A DNA stretch of 64,000 bases from Lasiosphaeria ovina (taxonomy: Eukaryota > Ascomycota > Sordariomycetes > Sordariales > Lasiosphaeriaceae). The translations under genes were made by a program, and so were the position numbers. The notes below the pieces were generated by a model. That model did no database searches. It was not told the DNA's origin and worked only from the letters and a program-made list of their open reading frames with translations. Numbering within the stretch: the first letter of the stretch is position 1; each line of letters begins with the position of its first letter. Below are positions 1 through 11,200 of the stretch, in pieces. The stretch covers positions 2,046,001 through 2,110,000 of the forward strand of contig JAULSN010000008.1 in NCBI GenBank assembly GCA_033439765.1. The letters run 5' to 3'.

Positions 1-67
1 CTGGTGTGTAGTCCTGTCCACAAGCGCATGTGGAAGGATACAGATAACTAACGCTGAAGCCCCATAG

Positions 68-932
68 GATCGTGATTCTCATCACCTTTTTCATCTACAT
101 CCGCGCCGGACGCGACATATACAAGAAGCACAAGCAATTGCGCGAGTTCACGAGCTACAGCCACCACGACCCCGAACCGCTTCCTCCCATGGACGACGCC
201 TTCAGCTCGAGCAAGACGACCGAGGTCTTTGTTACGACCGAGGTCCTCGACAAGGAACGCCACCTCGACGTGACGCAGCTCGGCGCCAGCGGCCGTCGGC
301 CGTCGACATCGTCAACGATAGCGCCGAAGCTCCCAAACAACGCCGCGTACTCGGTTACCATCTCGTCGAGCCGGCGCGCCGCCGAGCGCATGTCTTACGG
401 CGACGTTGTCTTGCCTATCCAGACCAACGTCACCATCGAGTCCCGAGCCGCGCCGCCGCGTGCCGCGAACCCCATGCGCCGCAAGGCCGCATTCGAGGCG
501 AACAGTGCAACCTGGTCATACACCAAGTGCGCCATCCTCTTCTTCACGGCCATGCTGGTGACGTGGATCCCGTCGAGCGCGAACCGCGTCTATTCGGTCG
601 TGCACAACAACCGCGCGTCGGTGCCGCTCGAGTACATGAGCGCCTTCGTGCTGCCGCTGCAGGGGTTCTGGAACGCCATCATCTACGTCGTCACGTCGTG
701 GAAGGCGTGCAAGATGCTGTTCGAGGACACCTTTGGGTCGTCGTCGTCCCGGCGGGCCAAGGTGCTGCCCGCGCGTGTCGGCGGCTCCTTCCAGATGATG
801 AGCAGCGGCCGCAACTGCTCAAAGGCCAGCGACAAGTCGTACGAGAGCGAGAGCATGACGGAGCTCGCAAACAGCCGCCCCAGCTCCAACGACGACCGCA
901 AGTACTCGGAGTACCCGAAGTCGCGCCAATAG
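68..932 (+). CDS. cAMP-receptor-like G-protein-coupled receptor, C-terminal part
   Basis: This is the last exon of a seven-transmembrane receptor cut by the window edge. The exon opens at 68 after a CCATAG acceptor with a CTAAC branch site; the intron donor may be GTGTGT at 4. The 288 visible residues begin with a hydrophobic helix (IVILITFFIYI, probably TM5). A long Ser/Arg/Pro-rich third cytoplasmic loop follows, then TM6 (around AILFFTAMLVTWIPSSANRV) and TM7 (around YMSAFVLPLQGFWNAIIYVV), then a ~75-residue Ser-rich cytoplasmic tail ending at TAG 930-932. The TM6 WIPSS and TM7 LPLQGFWNAIIY patterns match the fungal cAMP-receptor-like (class V, GPR-1/GprH type) receptors as I recall them. 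Such receptors sit in the plasma membrane and couple to heterotrimeric G proteins; the ligand cannot be inferred. The N-terminal half lies outside the window. Confidence 0.85.
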
Positions 933-3900
933 ACGCGCCACACCCCCTACGAGATATCAAAACTGAAGTCACCAAACTGTCACGATGGGGAGCTCTTGAA
1001 CATCACGACCAACTGGTGCGGGTTGACGCCGTTAATTCGGCTGTTCAAAACCTGTTTTTTTTTCTTCCTTGCAATGATTTTATTACGCCTATGTAATTCT
1101 ATGTATGGGCTGGGTTTTTGAGACTGGGTCTCAAGGGCGGCGCATCGTTTCTTTTTTTGGGTGTTTTTTTTTTCTTCTCTCTACTCCCCAATTGCGGGAA
1201 ACATATACCCCTTTCACGAATCTTTTTTTCTTCCCTAGGGCCCTTAGCAGCGGTCCCATGACCGCGCCGCTTTGGCGCATTTTTTGGGAAGACTCTGGAA
1301 ATTAAAGCTTATCTTGGATTCTGGGGACAGGAGGGACGGAACGACACACACTTGAGGCAATGGGGGGGCACAGCGACTGCTTTACGGGAATAGGTCGGTT
1401 GGGAAAAGGGGGGATGGGGGTTTCCATTTCTCCCTCCAGTTACGGATACGTGAGTGTAAAAGTGTTATGGAAATACGGGACGGGAGCCCGGGAGAATCTA
1501 GTAAGTCTATTGGACATTGGATATTGAAGATATACTGTATCAAGTTTGGCTTGGAAATGCCTCGGGGCCAACTTCTGTGAAAATAAACCAGTTGTCAATC
1601 GTGTCTGGCTTCTTTTTTCTCCCGTAATGAAATGCATTTCTTGGTTTTTCGGCGATCCTCGATTGACAGTCTTTCTGTTAAATACTCAAGGCATTCTGGC
1701 AGCCTAGTAAGGCCCCAAGGCCGGTTTTAAAACACCCGCGACATTCAAACACGCTTTCTCCTCTACAGATAGGTACTGGATAATAGCCACAATGGGACGG
1801 GGAAAAGAGAGAGGAGCTTGGGCGTTGTCTCGGGTTCCACGCGGCACCACGCGGCATGGAACCCGGCAGTTTGGGGCGACCTCTTTTGTTCTTCTTTCTT
1901 TTGTTCAGTTGTTCTTTTTTTCTCGCCCCGCGATTTATTTTACATCTGTCGAGATCCCCACGATCTACGACAGGCGATCTGTCGCAAATAATGGTCTGCC
2001 AAGACCCCGTAGCGTCAGGTGGCGTTGTTGTTCACTAGGGACGAGCCGATGACGTACAGCGGCTTTCTTTTCTTTTTCCTTTTCTTATTTCCTGTCGTTG
2101 TCATATTCCGAACGTGACCAGTGGGTAACTGGACCAAGATGAAGCTTGAGCGAGTTCTTCTTTTTCTACTCTTCTTACATTCTGCCCCTAGCTCGTGGAA
2201 TTGAAATGCGTCTTCGCCCAAACCCTCCCCCCAGTGGATTTCTTCATCATTTAGGCGAGTGGCCGTTTTGAGTCTCGAACAGCTCAATCAGCCAGTCGCC
2301 ACGGCATTGCGGCATAGCAAGGGATCTTCCAAACGCACATCCTATGTATTACCTTCAGACGACACCCGCTTGGCCCGGCCAGCGGCATTTTATCGACCGC
2401 TGTAGCTGCACTTGGTTTTGTCATCGCCCACATATGTTGCCTAGACTAGACTTGCTGCTAGAGACAGTGGAGGGAGTTCGGTCCGATCGTGGTGCCAAAC
2501 ACCACACATTGCCAACGCATATAATTATAGGCAAGCTAAAACAAACACTAGCCTCCCCCCACACACACACGTCCTTCTGTGGAGTTGGAGAGTCATGAAA
2601 TCCCTCGCTTGTGCTCATCCCGTTCAAGATTCGCTCCCGCCTCCCGCCTTCCAGCTTGCTGGATCCCCTTTGGCTGGAGATGGGAGGGATCTAGGCCATC
2701 TGCCCTCCCCCTCATCTCCCCTCCTTCCTTCTAGGCGCTGGTGCAGTAGCAGTGGATTGTTAGGTGAGGTATCATCAAGACTAAAACCCCATGTTTTAGT
2801 TTCTGTTAGTGTAATTGCGACCGACAAATCGGTTGGACTTCCCCGCAAACTGCCAGCTACAATATAGCGGTGGAGAAGGCCCCCCTTTTTCTCCATCCAT
2901 CTTACTTTTGAGTGGAGGCGATCTACGCTCCCCAGTCTCCCAAGCGTTTAGACTGTCCCGTCGTTCAAGTCAAGCGGAATATAAGATTTCACCGTTTTCT
3001 ATTACGCTGACTTCCAATGCACACCGCGACGCAGCACTGCTACGTACCCAGGTCGGCAGGTAAGGTAGGTAGGTACCCTGCCGTAAAATGAGACCTTGCC
3101 CTCCTCTAAAGGGTGGGTGGGACTCGAAAGGCCGAAAAGGGGGTGATAGCCGGGGCAAGAAGAACAAAAAGGCAATGACTACATATGCACAAGCATGTGG
3201 TCTCCGAGCCGCTTCGAAAAGAAGAGGAGAAACCCCTCAAGTAATTCATTGCCTTCGTGGAAAGAACGGACGGACCAGAAATGTCGCGTCTACTGCCGGT
3301 AGGGGATATCATTGCACCCTCTTCTCACTCTCGTATCTTGTATTCGAGCCTTGCGAGAACAGATTTTGGATCCCAGCGTGAGCCACCTACCGTCTACCGC
3401 CGCAAAGGCGACGCGCCGAGCCGTCTTCCCAGCCGTTTTGCAAGATGCAATACCTCGAGGAGGGTTTGTTTACCGCACCGGGGGCAACAAGTGTAGAGGA
3501 AGGAAGGTCGGGGGAAGCGTCGCATTGCCCCGGCCGCTCTCCCAAGGCTGCAAAGGCTCCGGGGCCTATAATTATCATCTCGCCGTCGCCTCCTGTTCTA
3601 GATTCGGCCCGCCAGCAACGAAACAAGGTAAACCGACCAGTCAACGCTCGCGCCAGGAAAAATGGGAAAAGTGAGAACTGGTTGTTATGTATATATATAT
3701 GTATGTACGCTCTGACCCTTTCCGAGCCGGAGCTGCGATGCGACCGTGAGCAAAAAGGGCCAAGGGCACACCCGACCGGGCGACCCGGACAGCGGGCCAC
3801 CCATGAGCCGGGGCGGCGGCCGAAAGCGGGGAGGGGAAGGAAAGAAAAACAAAACGGTGGGGACGGGGCAAAGGACGGTGTTGTGTTACGCCGGAAACCC

Positions 3901-4508
3901 CACCCCTGGGGACCAGAAGAGGAGAGAGAAAGAATATTCCTTTCTTGCTTCTTCTTGTCGTTACATCCGGCACGTCGATGGATAGATAGGCGGGCAGCTC
4001 TCTTTTTCTTTTCCTGGTACAGCACTGTGTGTTTGCCCCGCAGTACTCTAAATACCACCTATTATAGCCCGTTTTCCTCGCTTCCAGCCACGTAGGGACA
4101 GTGGTTCGGTGTCTCTCCCTCCTTGTCCTCGTCTATGCTCCCGCCTCTCAAGCCGCGCGGCTTGCAACCGTGCAGTAATGCCAGAGAAAAGAGGCCGGGT
4201 TTTTCTTGGTATGGCAGTATAAGCGAGCTGTCGACGACAGAAGTCGTATTGGCTCGCTACCCTGCCAGAGATGGGATGATTGCGGCGTGTGCCACCTCGG
4301 ACGTCGGCCCCGGAAGCTGGTTCTGCTGTCTCTTCCCATCCACTCCCCCCTCTCTTTCTGTCCCGCATCCCGTTTCCGTTCGTACATTTTGGATCTCGGT
4401 CTAGGCCTGGCCAAGAGAATAAACGACTACTACGGCCAAAACACTGATAGCTCTCTGGGGACTAAATCGTCATTTGTCACTTCTTATTTATCATTCGTTC
4501 TGCCTACA
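933..4508. other. intergenic region, no supported gene
   Basis: 3.6 kb downstream of the GPCR gene. It holds the probable GPCR 3' UTR (T-rich runs near 1050-1180), many short homopolymer and CT-rich tracts, and a GGTAGGTAGGTACC-type run at 3060-3075. From 3387 to 4095 both strands stay open for more than 200 codons, but neither reading has recognisable domains and both are low-complexity Arg/Pro/Ser-rich, so I do not call a gene. The segment 4320-4508 is CT-rich and promoter-like and leads to an ATG at 4509. Confidence 0.5.
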
Positions 4509-4721
4509 ATGGTGAGTGCCGTTGCCAGCTTCAGTCCTCTGAAGAACTACTTACAGATCCGAAAGTCTCCCCAGATATGTAGCCTGCTCTACTACCTCCC
4601 CCAAGGAGGTCTGAGTCGCTCGGCCGTGACTCCGAGTTCTTGCGGATGTCCAACTAACATTACAAAGTGGTGGTATACAATAAACCTGACAGGTATGATC
4701 TCCGGTTTTCCGGGCTGCTGA
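4509..4721 (+). CDS. possible small ORF after a promoter-like segment (doubtful)
   Basis: An ATG in reasonable context (CTACAATGG) follows a CT-rich promoter-like stretch and opens a 70-codon frame ending in TGA at 4719-4721. The ATG is directly followed by GTGAGT, a perfect intron donor. A second reading is therefore an ATG-only exon spliced at 4554 (TTACAG), a 43-nt intron that is short for these fungi. Neither translation is recognised. The opposite strand carries a competing 72-codon reading. Treat this as a candidate only. Confidence 0.2.
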   Translation: MVSAVASFSPLKNYLQIRKSPQICSLLYYLPQGGLSRSAVTPSSCGCPTNITKWWYTINLTGMISGFPGC

Positions 4722-5090
4722 GACTGTATAACTCCAGAGAAAAGGTCCGACTCCCGTTGGGGGTTTCCATAGCCAACCGCTTCCAATCCCACAAATCCCA
4801 GATGCCAAAGTAGACCATGATATCTGTGCTCCCATCATCGAGGTGCTCCAGATGAATCGCCAATTCAACGAACATCCAGGAATTCCCCCCATATTCTAGG
4901 GTGTCTGCAACTCAAGGTTGGGAACAGGATCAAGTCCAACATGGCAGTGAGGCTGAAATATCCCTTGAGATTCATAGCCAAACCATTCCAGTAGGAGGAT
5001 GTGGCCAATGTGAATCCAACATGTCTAAACAAAACCCTGCCGGCAAAGCACGGCGAGTTCCAAAGGACATCTGGAGAAGATGCCCATAGT

Positions 5091-7154
5091 TTAGTCCACC
5101 TCTTTGACTGCCTCTATCAGCCAGTACTTCCAGTAGGTGCCGATTTCGTCGCATTCTTCAACGCATTTCTTGTCTTCCCACCACCACGAATTTCCACGAA
5201 CGAAAGGCCCCCAAGTATCTTGCCATAGTTTTCTGCCAAGGGCGGTTCGAAGCTCGGCATTGGGTGCGTTATCTGGTTTCTCTCGATGGACGGCCCGAAA
5301 CTTCACCGTTGTTTTGATACTATCGTATCCACGTAGTTCAGCGTCCGCCAGCCACTTGTTGAAGAACCTGATAATGCTGGTTGACTGGTATTGTGGCTCC
5401 AGATTTGCCACCAAGTTCTTGTCCAACCACTGTCTCATCCGAGGGCCGACAGATTCAGCGGTGGGAGTCGAGTCGATGAGGGCCAGATGGAGCACTCCAT
5501 TCGGAGCGAGACAGCGGTAGATATTCTGTAGCAGCTGAGGAATCTCCCGACTCGGTATTTTGGATGGCAAAGACATGCAGTAAACTGATGCATACGAGTC
5601 TGGTGCGACTGGAGGTGTCGCATTGATTGAAGAGAACAATGGCTCCACGTTTGGGAAAAGTGCAAGTGGCAGAGGTGAGGGGGCAACGTGAGTTACAGTA
5701 ACCTCCGCGTAACGAGCAGCCAGATATGACGCGGTTGCTGGTTTGTTTCAGTTAGCAAACCGGACTCAACGAGGCATTTGTTGTTGGGGGGGGGGCTTAC
5801 CTTCTGACTCGAACAGCGCCAGAACCTTTGTACAGTCGACCGAGGGGGCTTTCCTCTTCTGGTCCTTGTCCAGGTTACGTAAAGCCGAGAGCAACCATCG
5901 TCTCTTCTCCATCTCGAGTTCCTTGTACATTAAGGGGCTGTTGGAACTTCCCCATCCTTCGTTGAGCTTGGCAACAATAGTTGCGGGGCTTGCCGCATCC
6001 ATTCTCTTGATTTCGCCCTGCAGGCCTGTGAAGTCTAAAGACATCGGTTGGGCTTCGGCATGTTGGTTGTCGGCGTTGTGGCTCGACGTGGGGCTGCGAT
6101 CTGGGGCGACAAGAGGCTTCCAGTTATTCGGATTCCCTGTCGCGAGGCTGCTGACCCGAGCCTGAGGTGCTTTGATTGCCTTTCTAGGCCTTGGTTTGTT
6201 GGCCGGAGTGCCAACCAAAGGATTTTCTAAACGGGCGCGGATAGGTAAAGGGCGGCTTCTGTCTTGAAGGCCCCGTCGGGGGGGACACAAGGGACTATTT
6301 GGATTGTGAATAGCCGTATACCATTGATCAATCATGAGAGAAACTGACCTGTCTGGGTCAGAGGAAGTAGATGGTGTGGGGGATGGGAGGGATGACGGAG
6401 TGATGGTGGTTTTGGGTTGCGGGAGCTCGGCTTCAATTGGTGTTTCGTTAGCCACAACATTGCTGCTCGTGTCTTCCCTGGCTTTGGGTGTCGTCTGGGT
6501 AGCTTCAGAAGCACAAGTTTGCGGTGCTGAAGACTGAACGACCTGGCTGGCCGAACAACCCGAGCCGATAGCCGATTCATCAACTGGGTTCGTGGTTGAT
6601 GGAGTAGTAACGTCAGTAAACTTGGACAGTTTTGAGATCTTCGAAAACATTGACTCTAAAGAATGAACTGTCAAACGGGTGCTAAGGGAGCGCGAGAGAC
6701 GTTTCAACCCCGTACCCTTAGATGACCTATTTGTAGAGCCTTCCAACTGGACATCTGGGCGATCATGCTCGAGGGTGCTGTCGTCGTGGGTTTGCGACAA
6801 ACTCAGCGTTGTGCGTCTGAAACCCAATATGGAATCATTATTGCGAGTGTCTGGTGAAATCGCCGTCGGCGCAGTGATTATCGAATTCCGGTTCGCTCTG
6901 CTGTCGTCTTGCATGGACTGGCCTGTCCCTGTCGTCGTTTTCTTACTCTTTACAGATTCGCTACCCCTCCTGAGTCCAATGCTGCCCAGGAACCCTGAGG
7001 ATTTCCTTACGGGTAAAGGCGAGGAAGTCTCGGTCGAGATAGGCTCGTGGATGCTGTCGGCATCATCTTTTGTCTCATTGTCTCCGGATTTTTTCCGGAC
7101 CTTCCTTTGGCCAACTAGCTCACGGGCGTCATCTGCCCAGTCGATCTCGAACAT
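5091..7154 (-). CDS. methyltransferase-like protein with Ser/Thr/Pro-rich N-terminus (666 aa)
   Basis: Two exons on the minus strand, 7154-5801 and 5737-5091, are joined by a 63-nt intron (donor GTAAGC, branch GCTAAC, acceptor CAG). The joined frame is 2001 nt with TAA stop. I start at ATG 7154 (context CAAAATG); the upstream frame contains no earlier ATG. Residues 1-15 (MFEIDWADDARELVG) resemble the start of fungal proteins annotated as methyltransferases. Roughly residues 30-390 are disordered and Ser/Thr/Pro-rich. Residues ~430-666 look like a Rossmann methyltransferase fold, with a VLALF...ASYLAARY segment where motif I should be, then LLQNIYRCLAPNGVLHLAL and an aromatic C-terminus (KLWQDTWGPFV). 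The Gly-rich SAM motif is missing, so catalytic activity is uncertain. No neighbour suggests a pathway. Confidence 0.75.
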
Positions 7155-10100
7155 TTTGGGCGAGGCGTGCCGAGCATGCTCTAGCCCAGCGAGAAAACGG
7201 GCCAGAGCCGGCCGCCTCGCGTTTGGCGAGAGCGGATCAATCCTCGAGGTATAATGGGATACTCTTGATTCGCGCTGGGTAGCAAGGTGCAAATCGGTGC
7301 CGTAAGTGCCGAAAGATGCTGAAATGAGTATCGAGAATGCCCCGCCGAGGTTTGAGGCTTGATGCAATCCGCACTTCGGGTGAGATGAGAGTGAGATCGA
7401 GTCCGCTATAACGGAAGATGAGCGGCTCGACCAACTTGCCCAGGTGTAAGTTTACCATAGGCAGAAGAGGGGGTAGGAAGGGGAGGAGAAGGCGAAAATA
7501 GCAATGTGAATCGGTGGAACTATGATGTCGCAATGAAGAATATCCGAGACTTTTGAGAGGGGGTCAATGATTCTTTTTTTGGGTGAAGTTGGAGGTGAGA
7601 CACGGTCCGGCTGGAGACGTGACCCGTGATGTGATGTAGGGAAGGAGCGAACCTGAGGCACCGCAGCCTGAGATTGGGCTTTTCCGTCCGAACAACCTAG
7701 AAGGTACCTGTTGGGAGGTACCGAGTGCACCTGTACCTGGTGAGGTCAGGCAGAAAGTACTGGTTGAAAGAGGCAGTACCTAGGTTGGTCTGAAAATTGA
7801 AGAAGGCAGATTTGGAGATGAGATGGAAGTGAAGAGGTGAATTTTTTGGAGGGGAGGGGAGGGGGTGACGGAGCTTGCGCGCTCAACTAGCTACGATAGC
7901 CGCAGGTAGTCTCGCCCGTGGCGCAAGATATCTCGGCCGTTAGACTGCAGGTGGACGCCTAAGGCCCGTTAATGGCTAGCCTAGGTCGCCTTGATTGCTC
8001 GTATGTGGTGAAGCAGACGGTAAAAGCAAACCACACCTTGACATTTCCCTATACCTTTTTGTTGCAAGTGTGAGTCCCCAAGCTCAGGTGATAGAGCACC
8101 CGAGCGAGCCACGGACTGTTTTTGCGATATGCTATAAAACTTTTCCCCGACAAGGGGAATCACCTTTTTACTTGACTTCGAGCTGCGTCGAGATGAAATA
8201 CTCACTCAGCCTTGAAGTTCAAGCCGAGACATCGAGCCAATCCCAGAGGCGCCACCAGTTGCGACGGTCGACCATGGTTGCAGAAGGGCCATCGGTCGAT
8301 ACGACTGGAACTTATTCTTTTCCTACCAGAAGCATCGATCCCATTTCGTCCCGTCGTGTGGGACAAAGACGATTTGATGGGTTCGAAGGGATGTGGTGGC
8401 ACCGTCTGCACAGGGCCGATAACATGCAAGACGCAGCCAGAAGATCTCGCTCGATAGACAGGTCCGCTTGCATCATCAATTCCCAGGTGGCTCTTGCCAC
8501 GGTAGGCCTATGACGATGTTTGTGATATCTCCCGCCGTCGTGAATATTTCTTCCTCGGCTAGAGGATTTGGGCGCTGAAGACCACCCTCCTTTGGTCCCA
8601 TCATTCCCCCGCATCTTCGTCTTCTCGTCTATCACTGGATGTACCGACTGAACGCGATGACTTTATATAATCGGAAGAAATAAGTCTCATATATCACATT
8701 CCCTATATCACTTTCGAGCTCTTTGCGTCGCTTGAGTGCCACTTGGCTACTTCTCGACGAGCTTTCTCTCCCTGGTTAATATGGGGATAAGCATGACACT
8801 TGCCATATCAACTTCCGCAGTCATCTGGGTCGTGGAACAAGCCCTGCAAGTGCTATTCCCAGTATGAGTGGAGGCAAAGGCGGGTAACACAAGAGACTTG
8901 GTGGTGTTGATCCTCACATCTTCACTTGACAGGACTCGCAGACCCGAGACTCGGGTAGCGATACCCAAGGTAACTTGACTGGTGGCTTGAATGCACTACC
9001 CTTACGTGCACGGATGGCCGACGAATCTTTGGAATGCTCAATCTCTGATGGGATGTTCTGATGGGGAAGGCGTGAAGAAGAAACGAAAAAGCAGCCTTGT
9101 CGATGCTTCAGGTTTTCGTCCGTCATAATTACTGCATCCCCGCAACCCGCATCTTTTCCGTGCGGGTGTGATGTTCAACTCGGGTTCTACATTCTTGATA
9201 TGTACCCAAGGAGTAAGGTAGTAGGTACCTACCTAGGTGCTTGAGAGAGGCTTGGGTGTGTTTCGCCCGAAGACGGCAACAACTGTGGGGTAAGCCTAGG
9301 TAGGCTAACCAAAGTAAGGGCAAGCGTTCCGCCAAGCGGGAGCCCTTGCGTCCGACCCAAGCGAGCGCCATGGGATGTGATTGGGCAGTGGGTTCAATGA
9401 GCTTGAGCCTCAGTTGGTGGTCTGAACTTCAACTCAACTTCAACAACTTGTGGTCTGCAGTCTCCAGTCGGCAATCCGACCGATGAAGTCCGATCCCACC
9501 CCCGCCTGAAGAGATGGGCTGTGACTGGCTTCAGACTAATGACTAATGGATCCATGTTCTCTCCTGGCCATGGGGGAGTTTATTAACCACCTACCTGCAT
9601 TTTCTGCCGTGGATGACGAGCAAGCGGCGCTGTCTCAGATCTCAGAGTCTCAGACGGCCGTCCATGAGCCTGCGGCCTTGTAGGGGCGACTTTACCGACG
9701 ACTGTGGCGCAACATTCTGCTGCTCGGTTACGCCCGAGCATTTGTCCTACAGCTAGAAGGGCGCCTGCAGCCAAAGTGACCAGTTTGTTCCCAGGGGCTC
9801 ACATCGAGACACGGCAGATGGAAGCTTAAAGGGCCGGCCGTGGAAGCACAGCAGCCTCCAAGTCCGCCGGGCAGGGATCAACCTGTGCAGCTCATGCCCG
9901 CCTCCCGGATTCCAACTCGTGTCCTTGGCTGCTGCCATCGTTGATTGTATGTGGCCAGCTCCCAACAACAGCGCCCCTTTCTGGGCCCGTCATCCGGAAC
10001 CATGCACTGTTTACTGGGATGAAACAGGGAAGAGATGGATCTCCGGTCCTCACTTGCATCTGGCTTGGCCAGAGCTGTCACACGTCAGTAGCGTGGGCTG

Positions 10101-11200
10101 CAGCGTACGTGTCCTACGCATTGGTATAACCGCTCCTTGGGACCGACCCTCCCACCCTTGGCTCCGAAGAATACATTTGGGGTCCTGTGCCAGGCCGCCG
10201 CACAATACCATGAAACCCGAGGAAGGTGACGCACCGAGAGGCATGGGCCCTACGCGTTGCCCAGGACCATAAACGAGGCGGCCGATGCCGCTGAGTAAGA
10301 CAGGAGCATGTCCTTGCGGGGGCAGGCCACCTATCTATCTACCCCTATCCGCCATAGAGACTCTGGCTTCGGTGATACAAGGCCCGGCCGCTTTTTGTTT
10401 GTTCTGCCGTGTTGGCTTCTTCCTTGCTGCAGCTCTCCTAATTACCTTCTATCTTAGGCGTGCCAGTATAAATTTGGCGCGACGGGTGTGACATTGCCAA
10501 CTTTGGCGCCCCTTATTTATAGTGGGTGTGGCTTGTCCCCTTGTGGTTGGGTATGTCTACATATATATTTCCCTTGGCCTGGTAGCTGGCCGTACTGTGC
10601 TCGCGGAACGGGGTTGGGAGGAAATTCAAGACACCCAAGTCTTGGAATCTGGTCATGTCGGTCACTCCCAAGCGAGTTGGGCAGGGCGGACATGGCCACC
10701 ATCAACCTGATAGGAAAGTGAAGACGAGGTGAGTGGCCAGTCGACTTTGTAATTACCGTGTCCGGTTCATATCAGTTCACCTCTGGTAAGGTAATTTACC
10801 CCGCGTAAAACTACCTACCTGCCTTGCCTTCTCTCCGGAGCAGTCTCCTAAAATTCTTCCCTCACTCATAACACTCACTCAAGTCACTTAACTACTACCA
10901 CCCTCCTTCCTCACTGGCTACCGCACGTCGAACCTAGACCTGCCACCACCCAAAGTGGTGGAACGGATTTTCCAGTCGCTGTCACTAGAGAAGTTTCTTT
11001 GCTGCCAAATGGTCTAAGCCGTCGACGCATTTCGATTTGTGTTCGCAATCGTCCTGCGTCCGGCTCAGGTCAGGTACTTTGGACAGGCACTTCTCGTGGC
11101 AAGCAATCCGCCTGGTTTCTCACCAACCACAAAGTCACACAACCCGTTCAGAGCCACTCACGTCGCGCACACCTCGTCTGCCTGAGCAAAATCGTCGAAG
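7155..11200. other. intergenic region between methyltransferase-like gene and azgA
   Basis: 4.0 kb upstream of both flanking genes, which are divergent, so it contains both promoters. It has a G-rich run near 7851-7866, several TACC/GGTACC-type words (7704, 7719, 7777, 9226-9238) and a CT/CA-rich leader-like stretch at 10860-10925 before azgA. Short open frames exist on both strands, but none has a recognisable domain or a convincing exon chain. I see no transposon or RNA gene here. Confidence 0.55.

Noticed and set aside
3387..4095. Overlapping 216- and 223-codon frames on opposite strands
   Set aside because: Both are low-complexity Arg/Pro/Ser-rich, mutually overlapping, and show no domain or splice-supported extension.
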